Assembly: GCF_036203305.1 (NCBI RefSeq)
Contig: NZ_CP108131.1
Coordinates: forward strand, 6,510,001 to 6,574,000
Length of the DNA stretch: 64,000 nucleotides
Reading direction: 5' to 3'
DNA from: Streptomyces sp. NBC_00190
GTDB taxonomy: Bacteria > Actinomycetota > Actinomycetes > Streptomycetales > Streptomycetaceae
The notes under the pieces are model-generated. The model was not told the DNA's origin and ran no database searches. It was given only the letters and a program-made list of their open reading frames with translations. A program made the position numbers and the translations under genes. The number at the start of each line of letters is the position of its first letter. Within the stretch, counting starts at the first letter, position 1. Shown here piece by piece: positions 35,969 through 45,653 of the stretch.

Positions 35969-36944
35969 CGGTCCGTCCTCCGTTCAGCAGCGTGGTTCCG
36001 TACAGTTCGCCGCGGTCGGCGAAGAAGGTGAGGATGTCGCCGTCGGCGGACGGGCTCAGGTCCGCGGCGAGTTGGCCCGCGCCCATGAAGCAGACGCCGG
36101 ACGATCCGCCCACGCTCAGGCCTCTGGCGGCCAGCTCCCGGACTCCGTCGCAGGCCTGCGCGTCGGACACCTGGTAGACGCCGCTGACCCGGGTCCTGGC
36201 CGCGTCGATCACGGCGGGGATCCGGTTCTGATTGCCGGTTCCGCGCAGGATGCTCCGGGCCGGCGAGCCGCCGAAGGTGATCGAACCCTCGCGGTCCGCC
36301 ACGTAGGAGGGTATGCCCTTGGCCTCCAGCATCGCGGACAGCGCGGAGAAGTGGCCGCCGCTGCCCACGCAGAAGATTCCGGCGGTGATCCGGGAGAAGT
36401 CGAGGACGCCCATCAGGTGCGGCACCACCCAGCGGGTGTACACCTGCGGGTTGAGCGGGCTGTCGTTCTGGTTGGTCCAGTAGAAGTCGGGGTGCTCGGA
36501 CAGGATGGTCCGCAGCAGGTCGTCTCGGGCCTGCTGGCTGCCGAGGACCGGATGCGGGGTCCCGGCGATGTGAAGGACCCCGCCGACCAGTTCGATCTTC
36601 CGTCGGGTGATGTCCGGGATGCCGGGATCGGTGACCAGGTGCACGGGGTGTCCGAGCAGCCGGCCGGCTACCGCCAGGCCGAGTCCGAGGGAGCCCGAGG
36701 TGGACTCGACCACGGTCTGGCCCTCGGCGAGCAGTCCCTGCTCACGGGCCAGCAGGAGCAGCCCAAGACCGAGGATCGACTTGAAGCTGGACTCGGTGGC
36801 CGGGCTGCCGTGGATCGCGCGCAGCCGCAGTCCGCCCGTCTCGAAGCCGCCGCAGTCCACGGTGCTCAGCCGGCTGAGCTCTTCGATGAGTTCGTAGGGG
36901 TCGGGGCCGCGGTGGGGCAGCACCGAAGGGTGGGACCGGCTCAC
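35961..36944 (-). CDS. PLP-dependent cysteine-synthase-like enzyme
   Basis: 327-aa fold-type II PLP enzyme. The Schiff-base Lys is K55 in ESSFKSILGLG, the substrate-carboxylate loop is ESTSGSLGLGLA near 80-91, and a Gly-rich phosphate-binding loop VGSGGHFSA lies near 186-194. This is the layout of O-acetylserine/O-phosphoserine sulfhydrylases and of SbnA-type beta-replacement enzymes. GTG 36944 overlaps the exporter stop (GTGA). With a GHMP kinase two genes upstream, a phosphorylated hydroxy amino acid such as O-phosphothreonine or O-phosphoserine is a plausible substrate for beta-replacement; inferred from context. Confidence 0.85.
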   Translation of the reverse strand: MSRSHPSVLPHRGPDPYELIEELSRLSTVDCGGFETGGLRLRAIHGSPATESSFKSILGLGLLLLAREQGLLAEGQTVVESTSGSLGLGLAVAGRLLGHPVHLVTDPGIPDITRRKIELVGGVLHIAGTPHPVLGSQQARDDLLRTILSEHPDFYWTNQNDSPLNPQVYTRWVVPHLMGVLDFSRITAGIFCVGSGGHFSALSAMLEAKGIPSYVADREGSITFGGSPARSILRGTGNQNRIPAVIDAARTRVSGVYQVSDAQACDGVRELAARGLSVGGSSGVCFMGAGQLAADLSPSADGDILTFFADRGELYGTTLLNGGRTDD

Positions 36945-37963
36945 TTCTTGCCCTCCAGGAGGTTCTTGGCCCAGAAGATCGAAACGAGCAGCACGCCGAT
37001 GCCCGCCATTTGCACCAGGCTGAGACGCTGGTCGAACAGGACCAGGCCGTAGACGGCCGCGGCGACCGGCTGCAGCAGCACGAAGAGCGCGGCGAGCTGG
37101 AGCGGCAGGTACTTCACGGCGTGTGCCATCAGGGTCTGGCCGAGCAGCTGAGACGTCACCGCCAGGGCGATCAGCACGAGCCAGCCCTTCACGCTGGTGG
37201 GCCACATGCTCTCGCCGAGTACGGCCGCCACCGCGAAGCAGGCGACGCCGCAGACCAGGCTGAGGGTGGCCATGATGCGGGTGGCTTCGTGGCGTTCGCG
37301 CAGCCCCTTGGCCACGACGAGGAACAGCGCGTAGAACACCGCGGTGGCCAGTGCGAGGAGGTCCCCGCGCAGATGCTCGGGGTCGAGGCCCGTCCCGAGG
37401 ATGACCAGGATGTACAGGCCGGCCAGCGCGAGCAGGGCGGGCAGGGCGAGCCGCCACGGCAGCCGGTCCCCGAAGAGGAGGAGGCAGAGCGGGGCGATGA
37501 TGAACGGCACCAGATTGGCCAGGAGGTTCGCCTCGGCCAGCGAGGTGAAGAGGAACGAGATGTTCCACAGGCACAGGTCGGCGGCGAGGAACAGCCCGCC
37601 CAGGACGATGAGGAGCTGGTCGCGCCGCCCGATCCGAGCGGTGGCGCCCGGTTGGCCGGTGCCGGAGGCGGTGGGGGCGGAGGCGTTCAGGCGGGTGCGG
37701 CGGGCGGCCGCCAGCGACATGCCGAGCAGCATGGGCGCGGCGAGCAGCGAACGGTAACCACCGGTGGCCACCGGACCCACTTCGCTGATCCGGACGAAGA
37801 CGCCGCCGAGGGCCAGGCAGCAGACCGCGAGGAGCACCATGAGCTGGGAGCGGGCGCGGTGGCCCGGCTGTTCCTCCGCCGCGGGTTCCGGCCCGTCCGG
37901 GACGGTGCCGGGGGCCTCGTGTCCCGGCTCTGTCGTCGAGTCCGTCGTGACGGTGCGGCTCAT
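36941..37963 (-). CDS. EamA/DMT-family transporter
   Basis: 340-aa membrane protein with about ten hydrophobic segments arranged as two EamA repeats (about residues 40-170 and 190-330). After an acidic N-terminal tail, LMVLLAVCCLALGGVFVRISE begins the first helix. DMT/EamA proteins export amino acids and metabolites. ATG 37963 overlaps the GHMP kinase stop (ATGA), and its stop overlaps the next start (GTGA). It is the obvious exporter for the product of this operon. Confidence 0.88.
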   Translation of the reverse strand: MSRTVTTDSTTEPGHEAPGTVPDGPEPAAEEQPGHRARSQLMVLLAVCCLALGGVFVRISEVGPVATGGYRSLLAAPMLLGMSLAAARRTRLNASAPTASGTGQPGATARIGRRDQLLIVLGGLFLAADLCLWNISFLFTSLAEANLLANLVPFIIAPLCLLLFGDRLPWRLALPALLALAGLYILVILGTGLDPEHLRGDLLALATAVFYALFLVVAKGLRERHEATRIMATLSLVCGVACFAVAAVLGESMWPTSVKGWLVLIALAVTSQLLGQTLMAHAVKYLPLQLAALFVLLQPVAAAVYGLVLFDQRLSLVQMAGIGVLLVSIFWAKNLLEGKK

Positions 37964-38862
37964 GAGCGCCCCGACTCCTTCAGTGTGTAGAGGTCGCTGT
38001 CGTAGCCGAGAGAACGCAGTTCTCGCCGGGATTCGGCGACGCGAAGATCGTGGTCCGTCTGGTGCTTCGAGAAGATGAGCCCGGCCAGCGTTCCGCTGTG
38101 CGCCACGCACACACCGAGTGCCCCCCATTCCCTTTTGACTGCCATGAGGTCCTCCAAGGACTTCTTGGGGAGCCGGTCATTGTGCAGTTCGCTGCTGAGC
38201 GTCGCAATTTCTGCGGCCGCCTTGCCGTCGTTCGCGAGGAGCGCCGCGTCGAGTTCGCGGAAGAGCCGCTCGTAGACACGGGCCTTCCCCGGGTCCTCCG
38301 GGACTTCCCGGTGGAATTCATCCGTCCGCACCCAGCCGCCCTCGTCCACCCCGACGATGCTCCAGCGCAAATCAGTGTGATATTGCGTGATCAGGGTCTG
38401 TGACCGCTGGGCGCAGGAGGCGATTCCGGGGTGCAGCAGATAGTCGCCGTATTCGAGCCGTCGGGCCACGGAGAGCGCGAGCGCGTGCGCCACCGGCGCC
38501 GGGGTCGCCGGGTAGGCCTCCCGGATGCAGAGCAGTGCGACGGCCAGGATGTCGGCGGTCGAGCTCGCATGTCCTTTGGCCACGGGAATGTTCGACGTGA
38601 TGTCGATGGTGATGCCGGAGGTGGAGAGGCCCAGTTCGGCGCTGAGGGTCTCGAAGGCGGAGAGTGCCTTGGTCCGGTCGGCCGGGCTGATCGTGAGCGC
38701 TTGGGTGCCATGGCTCTCGGCTCGCCGGAGCCGCGCTGCGCAGGTCAACTCCTCGACCGGCGCCGTGAAGAGGAAGTGCTCGAACCCGTTCGCGCCCGCG
38801 GTGTAGCCCTGAAGTATTTCTCCGAATGCGCCGTGGACGGCGCTGACGATCTTGTCGTGCAT
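37960..38862 (-). CDS. GHMP kinase (L-threonine-kinase/PduX-like)
   Basis: 300-aa GHMP-family small-molecule kinase. GAFGEILQGY lies near the N-terminus, the phosphate-binding motif PVAKGHASSTADILA near 90-105, and a C-terminal GVCVAHSGTLAGLIF near 255-270. The N-terminal HGxxGEhhQG-type start and overall size resemble PduX/BluE L-threonine kinases, which make O-phospho-L-threonine. No cobalamin genes are near, so the product is more likely used by the PLP enzyme of this operon. ATG 38862 starts directly at the domain; the frame reaches 38898. Confidence 0.8.
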   Translation of the reverse strand: MHDKIVSAVHGAFGEILQGYTAGANGFEHFLFTAPVEELTCAARLRRAESHGTQALTISPADRTKALSAFETLSAELGLSTSGITIDITSNIPVAKGHASSTADILAVALLCIREAYPATPAPVAHALALSVARRLEYGDYLLHPGIASCAQRSQTLITQYHTDLRWSIVGVDEGGWVRTDEFHREVPEDPGKARVYERLFRELDAALLANDGKAAAEIATLSSELHNDRLPKKSLEDLMAVKREWGALGVCVAHSGTLAGLIFSKHQTDHDLRVAESRRELRSLGYDSDLYTLKESGRS

Positions 38863-39193
38863 GGCGTCGTTGTACGTGGCATCGAGTGCCCCCGGCAACC
38901 AAAGGCAACCTACTGGCAGCCATAAGTCGGGAGCGGCGCGGGGCTGGGCGTGAACCGCGTCACGTGCGAGCTTGTGTCAGTTGTCCCGTTAGGCACCCAT
39001 TTCGATATCACCTGCCTTACCGGTGCCGAAAGGCGTACTTATATGAAATCCCCGTGATGGTCGATGTTCAAGGCTTGGCAAAATCGCCTAAGTGCCGCCG
39101 TGTGGGCCGAATTATTTCGCGCCATTGGCGCGATGTTTTCGCTCGGTAGGGGTGAGTTGCTCGATGCCATTCCTCCCGCTTACGTTTCATCCC
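38863..39193. promoter_or_regulatory. divergent promoter region between operon and LysR gene
   Basis: 331 bp without a gene. It contains the palindrome TCGCGCC-ATT-GGCGCGA at 39117-39133, a T-N11-A-type LysR box, about 60 bp before the LysR start. This is the likely shared operator for the five-gene operon and lysR. Confidence 0.6.
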
Positions 39194-40141
39194 ATGATCG
39201 AGACGCGTCATCTCCGCACGCTGCGTGCCGTTGCGGAATCGGGCTCTTTTGCTGCCGCGGCGCGGCAGCTGGGCTGTACCCAGCCGGCCGTGAGCCAGCA
39301 GATGAAAGCCCTCGAACTGGCCATGGGTACTCCGCTTCTGATACTCACGGGCCGCGAGATACGGCTCACCGAGGCCGGTGCGGCCCTGGTGCGGCATTCG
39401 GTCGGGGTGCTGACCGGACTCCACGCGGCCGAGGAGGAGATGGCGGCATTCGCGGGGCTGCGCGCCGGCCGGGTCCGGCTCACCTCCTTCCTGAGCGGTA
39501 CTTCGGCACTCATACCGTCCGCCCTCGCCGCGATGCGCGCCGCCCATCCGGGCATAGAGGTGTCCCTGTCGTCGTCGCCGCCTCCGCGCTCCATCGACCT
39601 CCTTCGCAGCGCCGACTGCGACATCTCCCTTGCCTTCCGCTACTCGGAGATCCCCGGCGCGGGCACGAAGACGCAGGCCGAGTGGCAGGACCTCGTGGTC
39701 CGCCCGCTCCTCGCGGATCCCCTGGTCGTGTTGGTGCCGGATACGCATCGCCTCGCGGAGGCGGAACAAGTGGAACTGGCCCAACTGGCCGACGAATCCT
39801 GGGTCATGGGCTGCAGTCGCTGTCACAGCCATCTGTTGCGGCTGTGCGGGCAGGCCGGTTTCGAACCGCGCGCGGAGTACAGGACGGACGACTACCAGAC
39901 CGTGATCGGACTGGTCGCGGCGGGCCTCGGAGTCGCCGTCCTGCCGGAGCTGGCCCTCAGCGGGCCGCTGACGAGGGGAATCCGGCTGCTCCGCCTGGAG
40001 CCCGTCGTGCACCGGGAGGTGGTAGCCCTGTCCATGCCGGGCTTCCCCTCCGTCCCGGCGGTCGGACTCATGCTCCGCGAACTGGAACGCTCCGCCACCC
40101 GCCTGGCGGGCTCGTCACCGGTTCGCCCCGGCCGCCGGTGA
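39194..40141 (+). CDS. LysR-family regulator
   Basis: 315-aa LysR protein: winged HTH at residues 1-60 (MIETRHLRTLRAVAESGSF, QLGCTQPAVSQQMKALE) followed by a periplasmic-binding-protein-like effector domain. ATG 39194 starts right at the HTH. It is divergent from the five-gene operon (38862-34039) and by LysR convention is likely to activate it in response to a pathway ligand. Confidence 0.9.
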   Translation: MIETRHLRTLRAVAESGSFAAAARQLGCTQPAVSQQMKALELAMGTPLLILTGREIRLTEAGAALVRHSVGVLTGLHAAEEEMAAFAGLRAGRVRLTSFLSGTSALIPSALAAMRAAHPGIEVSLSSSPPPRSIDLLRSADCDISLAFRYSEIPGAGTKTQAEWQDLVVRPLLADPLVVLVPDTHRLAEAEQVELAQLADESWVMGCSRCHSHLLRLCGQAGFEPRAEYRTDDYQTVIGLVAAGLGVAVLPELALSGPLTRGIRLLRLEPVVHREVVALSMPGFPSVPAVGLMLRELERSATRLAGSSPVRPGRR

Positions 40142-40209
40142 CGCGCGGCTCGGGAGCTGCCGGGGGAGGAGCGGGCGGGCGCGCGGGCTGTCTCGGCCGC
40201 GTCAGCGCG

Positions 40210-40794
40210 TCAGCCCGCCGATGCCCCCAGCGTCCTGCTGCGTCGCGACACCGCCGCGCGCAGGACCCGCTTGCCCTCGTTGGACAGGGCGAGGGCGCCG
40301 CGCAGCCCCGAGCCCGATTCGTCGGCGAGCATCTCCAGCAGCGCGGCCTGGCGGCGCTGCTCGCCGAGGGTGAGCGGGCCGATGCCGTCCGTGCCACCGG
40401 TGCGGTACGCGGCGATACGGGCTTCGTCGACGGCCGGGGCGCCGTCCAGCAGCTGGTGGACGGCGAGCAGTACGGTCGAGCACTCGTCGGACCAGGCGCG
40501 CAGCGCCTCGCCGCAGTAGGTCTCGGGGATGTGCTCCACCAGCCGCATCGCGTACTCGGCGAGTTCGCAGTCCGGGGTGATCCGGCTCACCCGGATTCCG
40601 GCGGCGCGCAGCTGGCCGAGCCAGCGGTCCCCTCCCTCGACGGCGACCCAGAGGGGGCGCAGCACCGACTCATCGGCGTCGAGGCCGAGGCCTTCGACGC
40701 CTTCGAGGAGGGGCAGGCAGCGGTCTACACAGGCGACGGCGCTCGCGGCGAGGGCACGCTCGTCCGCGCGGGCGATCAGTTCCACCAGGCTCAT
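40210..40794 (-). CDS. hypothetical protein, helical
   Basis: 194-aa protein starting MSLVELIARADERALAASAVACVDRCLPLLEG, predicted all-helical and rich in Ala/Leu, with no membrane segment and no known motif. It ends just after the LysR gene, facing it. A longer frame (to 41442) would run through the glutathione peroxidase gene and is not credible. Function unknown; widely kept genus-specific proteins of this kind are common in Streptomyces. Confidence 0.6.
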   Translation of the reverse strand: MSLVELIARADERALAASAVACVDRCLPLLEGVEGLGLDADESVLRPLWVAVEGGDRWLGQLRAAGIRVSRITPDCELAEYAMRLVEHIPETYCGEALRAWSDECSTVLLAVHQLLDGAPAVDEARIAAYRTGGTDGIGPLTLGEQRRQAALLEMLADESGSGLRGALALSNEGKRVLRAAVSRRSRTLGASAG

Positions 40795-40925
40795 GTTTCG
40801 TACTGCGCCATAGGGCCGACTCCCGTCACAGCAGCACCTCCCGCACCACCTCCGGCACCGCGGCCGGCTCGGCGCAGGAGTGCGACGAGCCCGGCCTGAG
40901 CCTCGGCCGGGCCCGGCGGCAGGAC

Positions 40926-41414
40926 CTACGCGGGCAGGTGCGCCTCGATCGCGGCGACGACCTCGGGGGACTCGGGCTCGGTACGGGGACGGAAGCGCGC
41001 CACGACCTCGCCGGCGGGGGAGATCAGGAACTTCTCGAAGTTCCACTGGATGTCCCCCGCCTCGCCGTCGGCGTCCGGGACCTTCACCAGTTCCTGGTAG
41101 AGGGCGTGCCGGTTCTCGCCGTTGACCTCGGACTTCTCCAGCATCGGGAAAGTGACGCCGAAACCGGCCGCGCAGAAGGTCTGGATGTCCTCGGCGTTGC
41201 CGGGCTCCTGCCCGCCGAACTGGTTGCAGGGCACCCCGATGACGGTGAAGCCCTTCTCCTCGTACGTGAACTGCAGGCGGGCGAGCCCCGAGTACTGGGG
41301 GGTGAGCCCGCACTGGGAGGCCGTGTTCACCAGCAGGATCACCTTGCCCTTGTGGGCGCCGAGGCTGGTGGGCTCGTCGGACAGACTGGTCAGAGGGATG
41401 TCGTAAAGGCTCAT
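40926..41414 (-). CDS. glutathione peroxidase family protein
   Basis: 162-aa GPx with the catalytic motif NTASQCGLTPQY near residues 30-41, the second motif GVPCNQFGGQEPG near 62-74 and a final WNFEKFLIS motif near 130. The active site is Cys, not selenocysteine, so it is probably thioredoxin-dependent. It reduces hydrogen or lipid peroxides. Single gene with a good upstream AGGAG. Confidence 0.92.
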   Translation of the reverse strand: MSLYDIPLTSLSDEPTSLGAHKGKVILLVNTASQCGLTPQYSGLARLQFTYEEKGFTVIGVPCNQFGGQEPGNAEDIQTFCAAGFGVTFPMLEKSEVNGENRHALYQELVKVPDADGEAGDIQWNFEKFLISPAGEVVARFRPRTEPESPEVVAAIEAHLPA

Positions 41415-41494
41415 CGGGCTCTCCTGGCTTGGAAGCGGACAACGGCTCCGAGCCTAAGGGCTGTCCGGCGCGTGCCCCGGCGGCCGCACCCCCG

Positions 41495-42322
41495 CTACGC
41501 GCCCGTACCGATCAGCTCGTCCGCCGGGTCGTTGACCGGCTGGGGCATGCCCGTGAGGTCCATGACGAACAGGGGTATCCCCAGGTCGTCCGCGCGGGCG
41601 CGGGCGTCCTGCGTGTATCCGGCGAGCGCGAAGTAGACGCTGGTCGCGGAAGCCGTGAGTCCGTTCAGCCAGACGCACTCCACCGCCCGCACCCCGGCGG
41701 GCCCGGTGGTCGGGTCCACCTGCGCGACCAGCCCCGGAGCCCGCAGGTCCACGGCCGCCGAGGGGATCGGCCGCCCGTCGGGCTGCCGTACGTCCTGGAA
41801 GCCGAGCCAGCGCAGATACAGCGCGGCGGTGGCCACCGCGTCGCGGGCCGTACGGATGGTCACCGGGCGGAACGCGGGGCGCGGCACCGGGGCCGTCGGC
41901 GGCAGCGGTATGTGCGCCGGCTGCGGATCGCGCCGATCGGCGGTCGCCCGGGCAGGATCGGCCGCCCCGGGAGACGTGTCGCTCACACCGCCGCTCCGGT
42001 ACTCGGCCCGCTCGGCCCGTTCGCCCGGGTGCAGGGGATGAACGGGACGAACGCCGTGTACGGGGTGTACCGGAATCCGCACCACCGTCCCGCACGATCC
42101 GCACCCCAGCTCGGGCTGCGGCCACTCGCTCTCCCGCCCGCACGACTCGCAGCGCACCGCCACCCAGCTGTCCGACCAGGTCCGATGGGTCAGCGGCTCC
42201 GGCGGCGCCGTCAGGTTCAGCGGCGGATTGACCGGGCTCCCGCAGGCGCAGGGGAAGACCGGGGCGGTGTAGCCGTTCTCGCGCAGGCACGCCGGGCAGC
42301 GCACCGGTACCGCTTCCGCCAT
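41495..42322 (-). CDS. zinc-ribbon-containing hypothetical protein
   Basis: 275-aa protein. The N-terminal ~90 residues carry three CxxC-type pairs (CPACL, CACG, CESCG, CGSCG) that suggest two zinc ribbons. A Pro-rich linker follows, and the C-terminal half (about 150-275) is an alpha/beta domain with VRAVECVWLNGLTASATSVYFALAGYT, which resembles restriction-endonuclease-fold or DNA-interaction domains only loosely. Start ATG 42322. Function unknown. It is divergent from gcl, so the gap 42323-42589 serves both genes. Confidence 0.65.
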   Translation of the reverse strand: MAEAVPVRCPACLRENGYTAPVFPCACGSPVNPPLNLTAPPEPLTHRTWSDSWVAVRCESCGRESEWPQPELGCGSCGTVVRIPVHPVHGVRPVHPLHPGERAERAEYRSGGVSDTSPGAADPARATADRRDPQPAHIPLPPTAPVPRPAFRPVTIRTARDAVATAALYLRWLGFQDVRQPDGRPIPSAAVDLRAPGLVAQVDPTTGPAGVRAVECVWLNGLTASATSVYFALAGYTQDARARADDLGIPLFVMDLTGMPQPVNDPADELIGTGA

Positions 42323-42521
42323 GAGACCTGGACCCCCTCCGTCGCTGTGCGTAGGTACATGCTCCACCACCCGCCACCGCCGGGGCGAGCATGCCCGCCA
42401 TTTCCGGTGGATTCCCGCCGGAGGCTCGGTCATTTGTGCAACGCACCGAGCGAGACGCGGCTTTTGGTGGCATCCGGGGTCTCGAAGCGCCTTGACGTCA
42501 GGGAAGTCGCCACTTAGCTTG

Positions 42522-42557
42522 TTCCGTATAGCAGAACAAAACTTCCGGATGACGGAA
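42522..42557. promoter_or_regulatory. paired operator boxes upstream of gcl
   Basis: Two 15-bp boxes, TTCCGTATAGCAGAA (42522-42536) and TTCCGGATGACGGAA (42543-42557), begin 21 bp apart, so they face the same side of the helix. The same arrangement occurs before hyi (49145-49180) and aceB (59495-59530). The second box is a perfect TTCCG-N5-CGGAA palindrome, 33 bp before the gcl start. Confidence 0.75.
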
Positions 42558-42589
42558 AAGCCTGACCGCCAGACCCGCAGGAGAACCTG

Positions 42590-44377
<1,788 letters not shown>

Positions 44378-44399
44378 CCACCCGGTCCGGCTGTACGCG

Positions 44400-44436
44400 G
44401 CGACCCCCGTCCCTCCGCGAGGAGGGCGGGGGTCGC
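44400..44436 (+). terminator. strong terminator after gcl
   Basis: GCGACCCCCGTCCCTCC pairs with GGAGGGCGGGGGTCGC around a 4-nt loop, 22 bp after the gcl stop codon. One bulged position in a 16-bp stem. Confidence 0.8.
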
Positions 44437-44589
44437 TCCGCGTTCCGGCGCCGCCCAGCCCCGTACGGCGGCGTCCGTTCGGGGCTCCGCCGCGTGTGTC
44501 GGCCGTCGGCGCCCCGGGCGGGGCGGCCCGGCACAGGACACTGGCCGGGCCTGCCGCAGCCGCGGGGGCCGCTGGAGAGCGAGCTGGCC

Positions 44590-45272
44590 GGGGCGGCGGG
44601 GGCGTCGACGGGCGGGCAGGGCGGCGACGGCTCCGTCGAGGCCGCGGCCGAGGTCGAGCGCGGGGGATACCGCCAGGAGCTGAAGCGCACGCTGGGCCCC
44701 TTCCAGGTGTTCGCGATCTCGTTCGCGTTCTTCGGCGCCGGGATCGTGGTGATGGTCTCCTGTGGTCTACGCGATGTCGCGCGACGCGCGGTCCCCCGCG
44801 CACCGGCTGATGCGGCGGGTGGACCCCCGTACGCAGACGCCGGTCCCGGCGATCCTCCTGATCCTCGCGCTCGGGTTCGTCCTGATGGTCGCGCTGCCCG
44901 GCGCGGCACTGCTGGAGCTGATCACGGCGTCGACGATCCTGCCGGCCCTCATCTACGGCGCGACGATCGTCCTCTACCTGGCCGTACGCGGCCGCCTGGG
45001 CCGTCAGGAGGGCGCCTTCGGCCTCGGACGCCTCGAACTGCCGGTCGCGGTCTGCGCGCTGGCCTGGACCCTGCTCGCGCTGCTCGCGCTGTTCGTCCTC
45101 GTGACGCCGCGGGAGGCGCTGGTCCCCGTCGTGGTCGTGGCCGGCCTGCTCCTCCTGGGAGGGCTGTTCTTCCTCGGCACGCTGATGTTCCACCGAGAGG
45201 CGCTGGACACCGAACCCGGCGGCGACTCCTTCCGGTGGGGCGCCCGAGAGTGGTTTCGCCCGGGCACGACAA
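44590..45272 (+). pseudogene. truncated APC-family permease
   Basis: An N-terminal piece typical of APC permeases (GYRQELKRTLGPFQVFAISFA, at about 44668-44730) is joined, out of frame at about 44755-44765, to a C-terminal piece (VVYAMSRDARSPAHRLMRRVDP, then about four membrane segments, to about 45270). Most of the permease, roughly 300 residues with helices 1-8, is missing, and the frame changes at the joint. It lies where a purine or allantoin-related transporter could be expected next to gcl. The strong terminator at 45273-45308 was probably this gene's terminator. Confidence 0.7.
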
Positions 45273-45308
45273 AGCGCCGAGTCACGGGACCGTCCGTGAC
45301 TCGGCGCT
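45273..45308. terminator. strong hairpin terminator
   Basis: AGCGCCGAGTCACGG pairs exactly with CCGTGACTCGGCGCT around a 6-nt loop, directly after the permease remnant. Confidence 0.8.
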
Positions 45309-45653
45309 CTGGTTGTTACCGCCCGACGGGGCGAGGCTGGCGCGACAGGACGTTCGCGCCGCCGGGCGGAGTGTGTGGGGAGGAGTTCACCTCCTCGTAC
45401 AGGGGGCTCTGTGCGTGGCCCCTGTACGGAGAGGAGTGGCTGGGACCGTGGCGGGCGGGCGACGAGAACTCCGGCACCGTCTCCCTCAGGTCAAGAGACG
45501 GGCCTTGAGAACCCATTACCACCGCACTGGCTCGCACGCCTGCCACGGTCCTCGTCCTGCCCTCGCCGCGTACCACCCCTCATCCGGGTCCACGGGTCGG
45601 GCTCAGCACCCGGAGCCTGACCTCCCGTCAGGCCCCCGGTACAGCTGTGTGGC
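45309..45653. other. 345-bp spacer between permease remnant and catalase
   Basis: No credible gene. Inverted repeat GTACAGGGG (45397-45405) / CCCCTGTAC (45419-45427), extended by imperfect CTCCTC/GAGGAG flanks, forms a stable stem; it could be a catalase terminator or a small structured RNA. Nothing else seen. Confidence 0.4.

Noticed and set aside
40210..41442. 410-codon minus-strand frame
   Set aside because: It reads out of frame through the glutathione peroxidase gene; only the part to ATG 40794 is protein-like.
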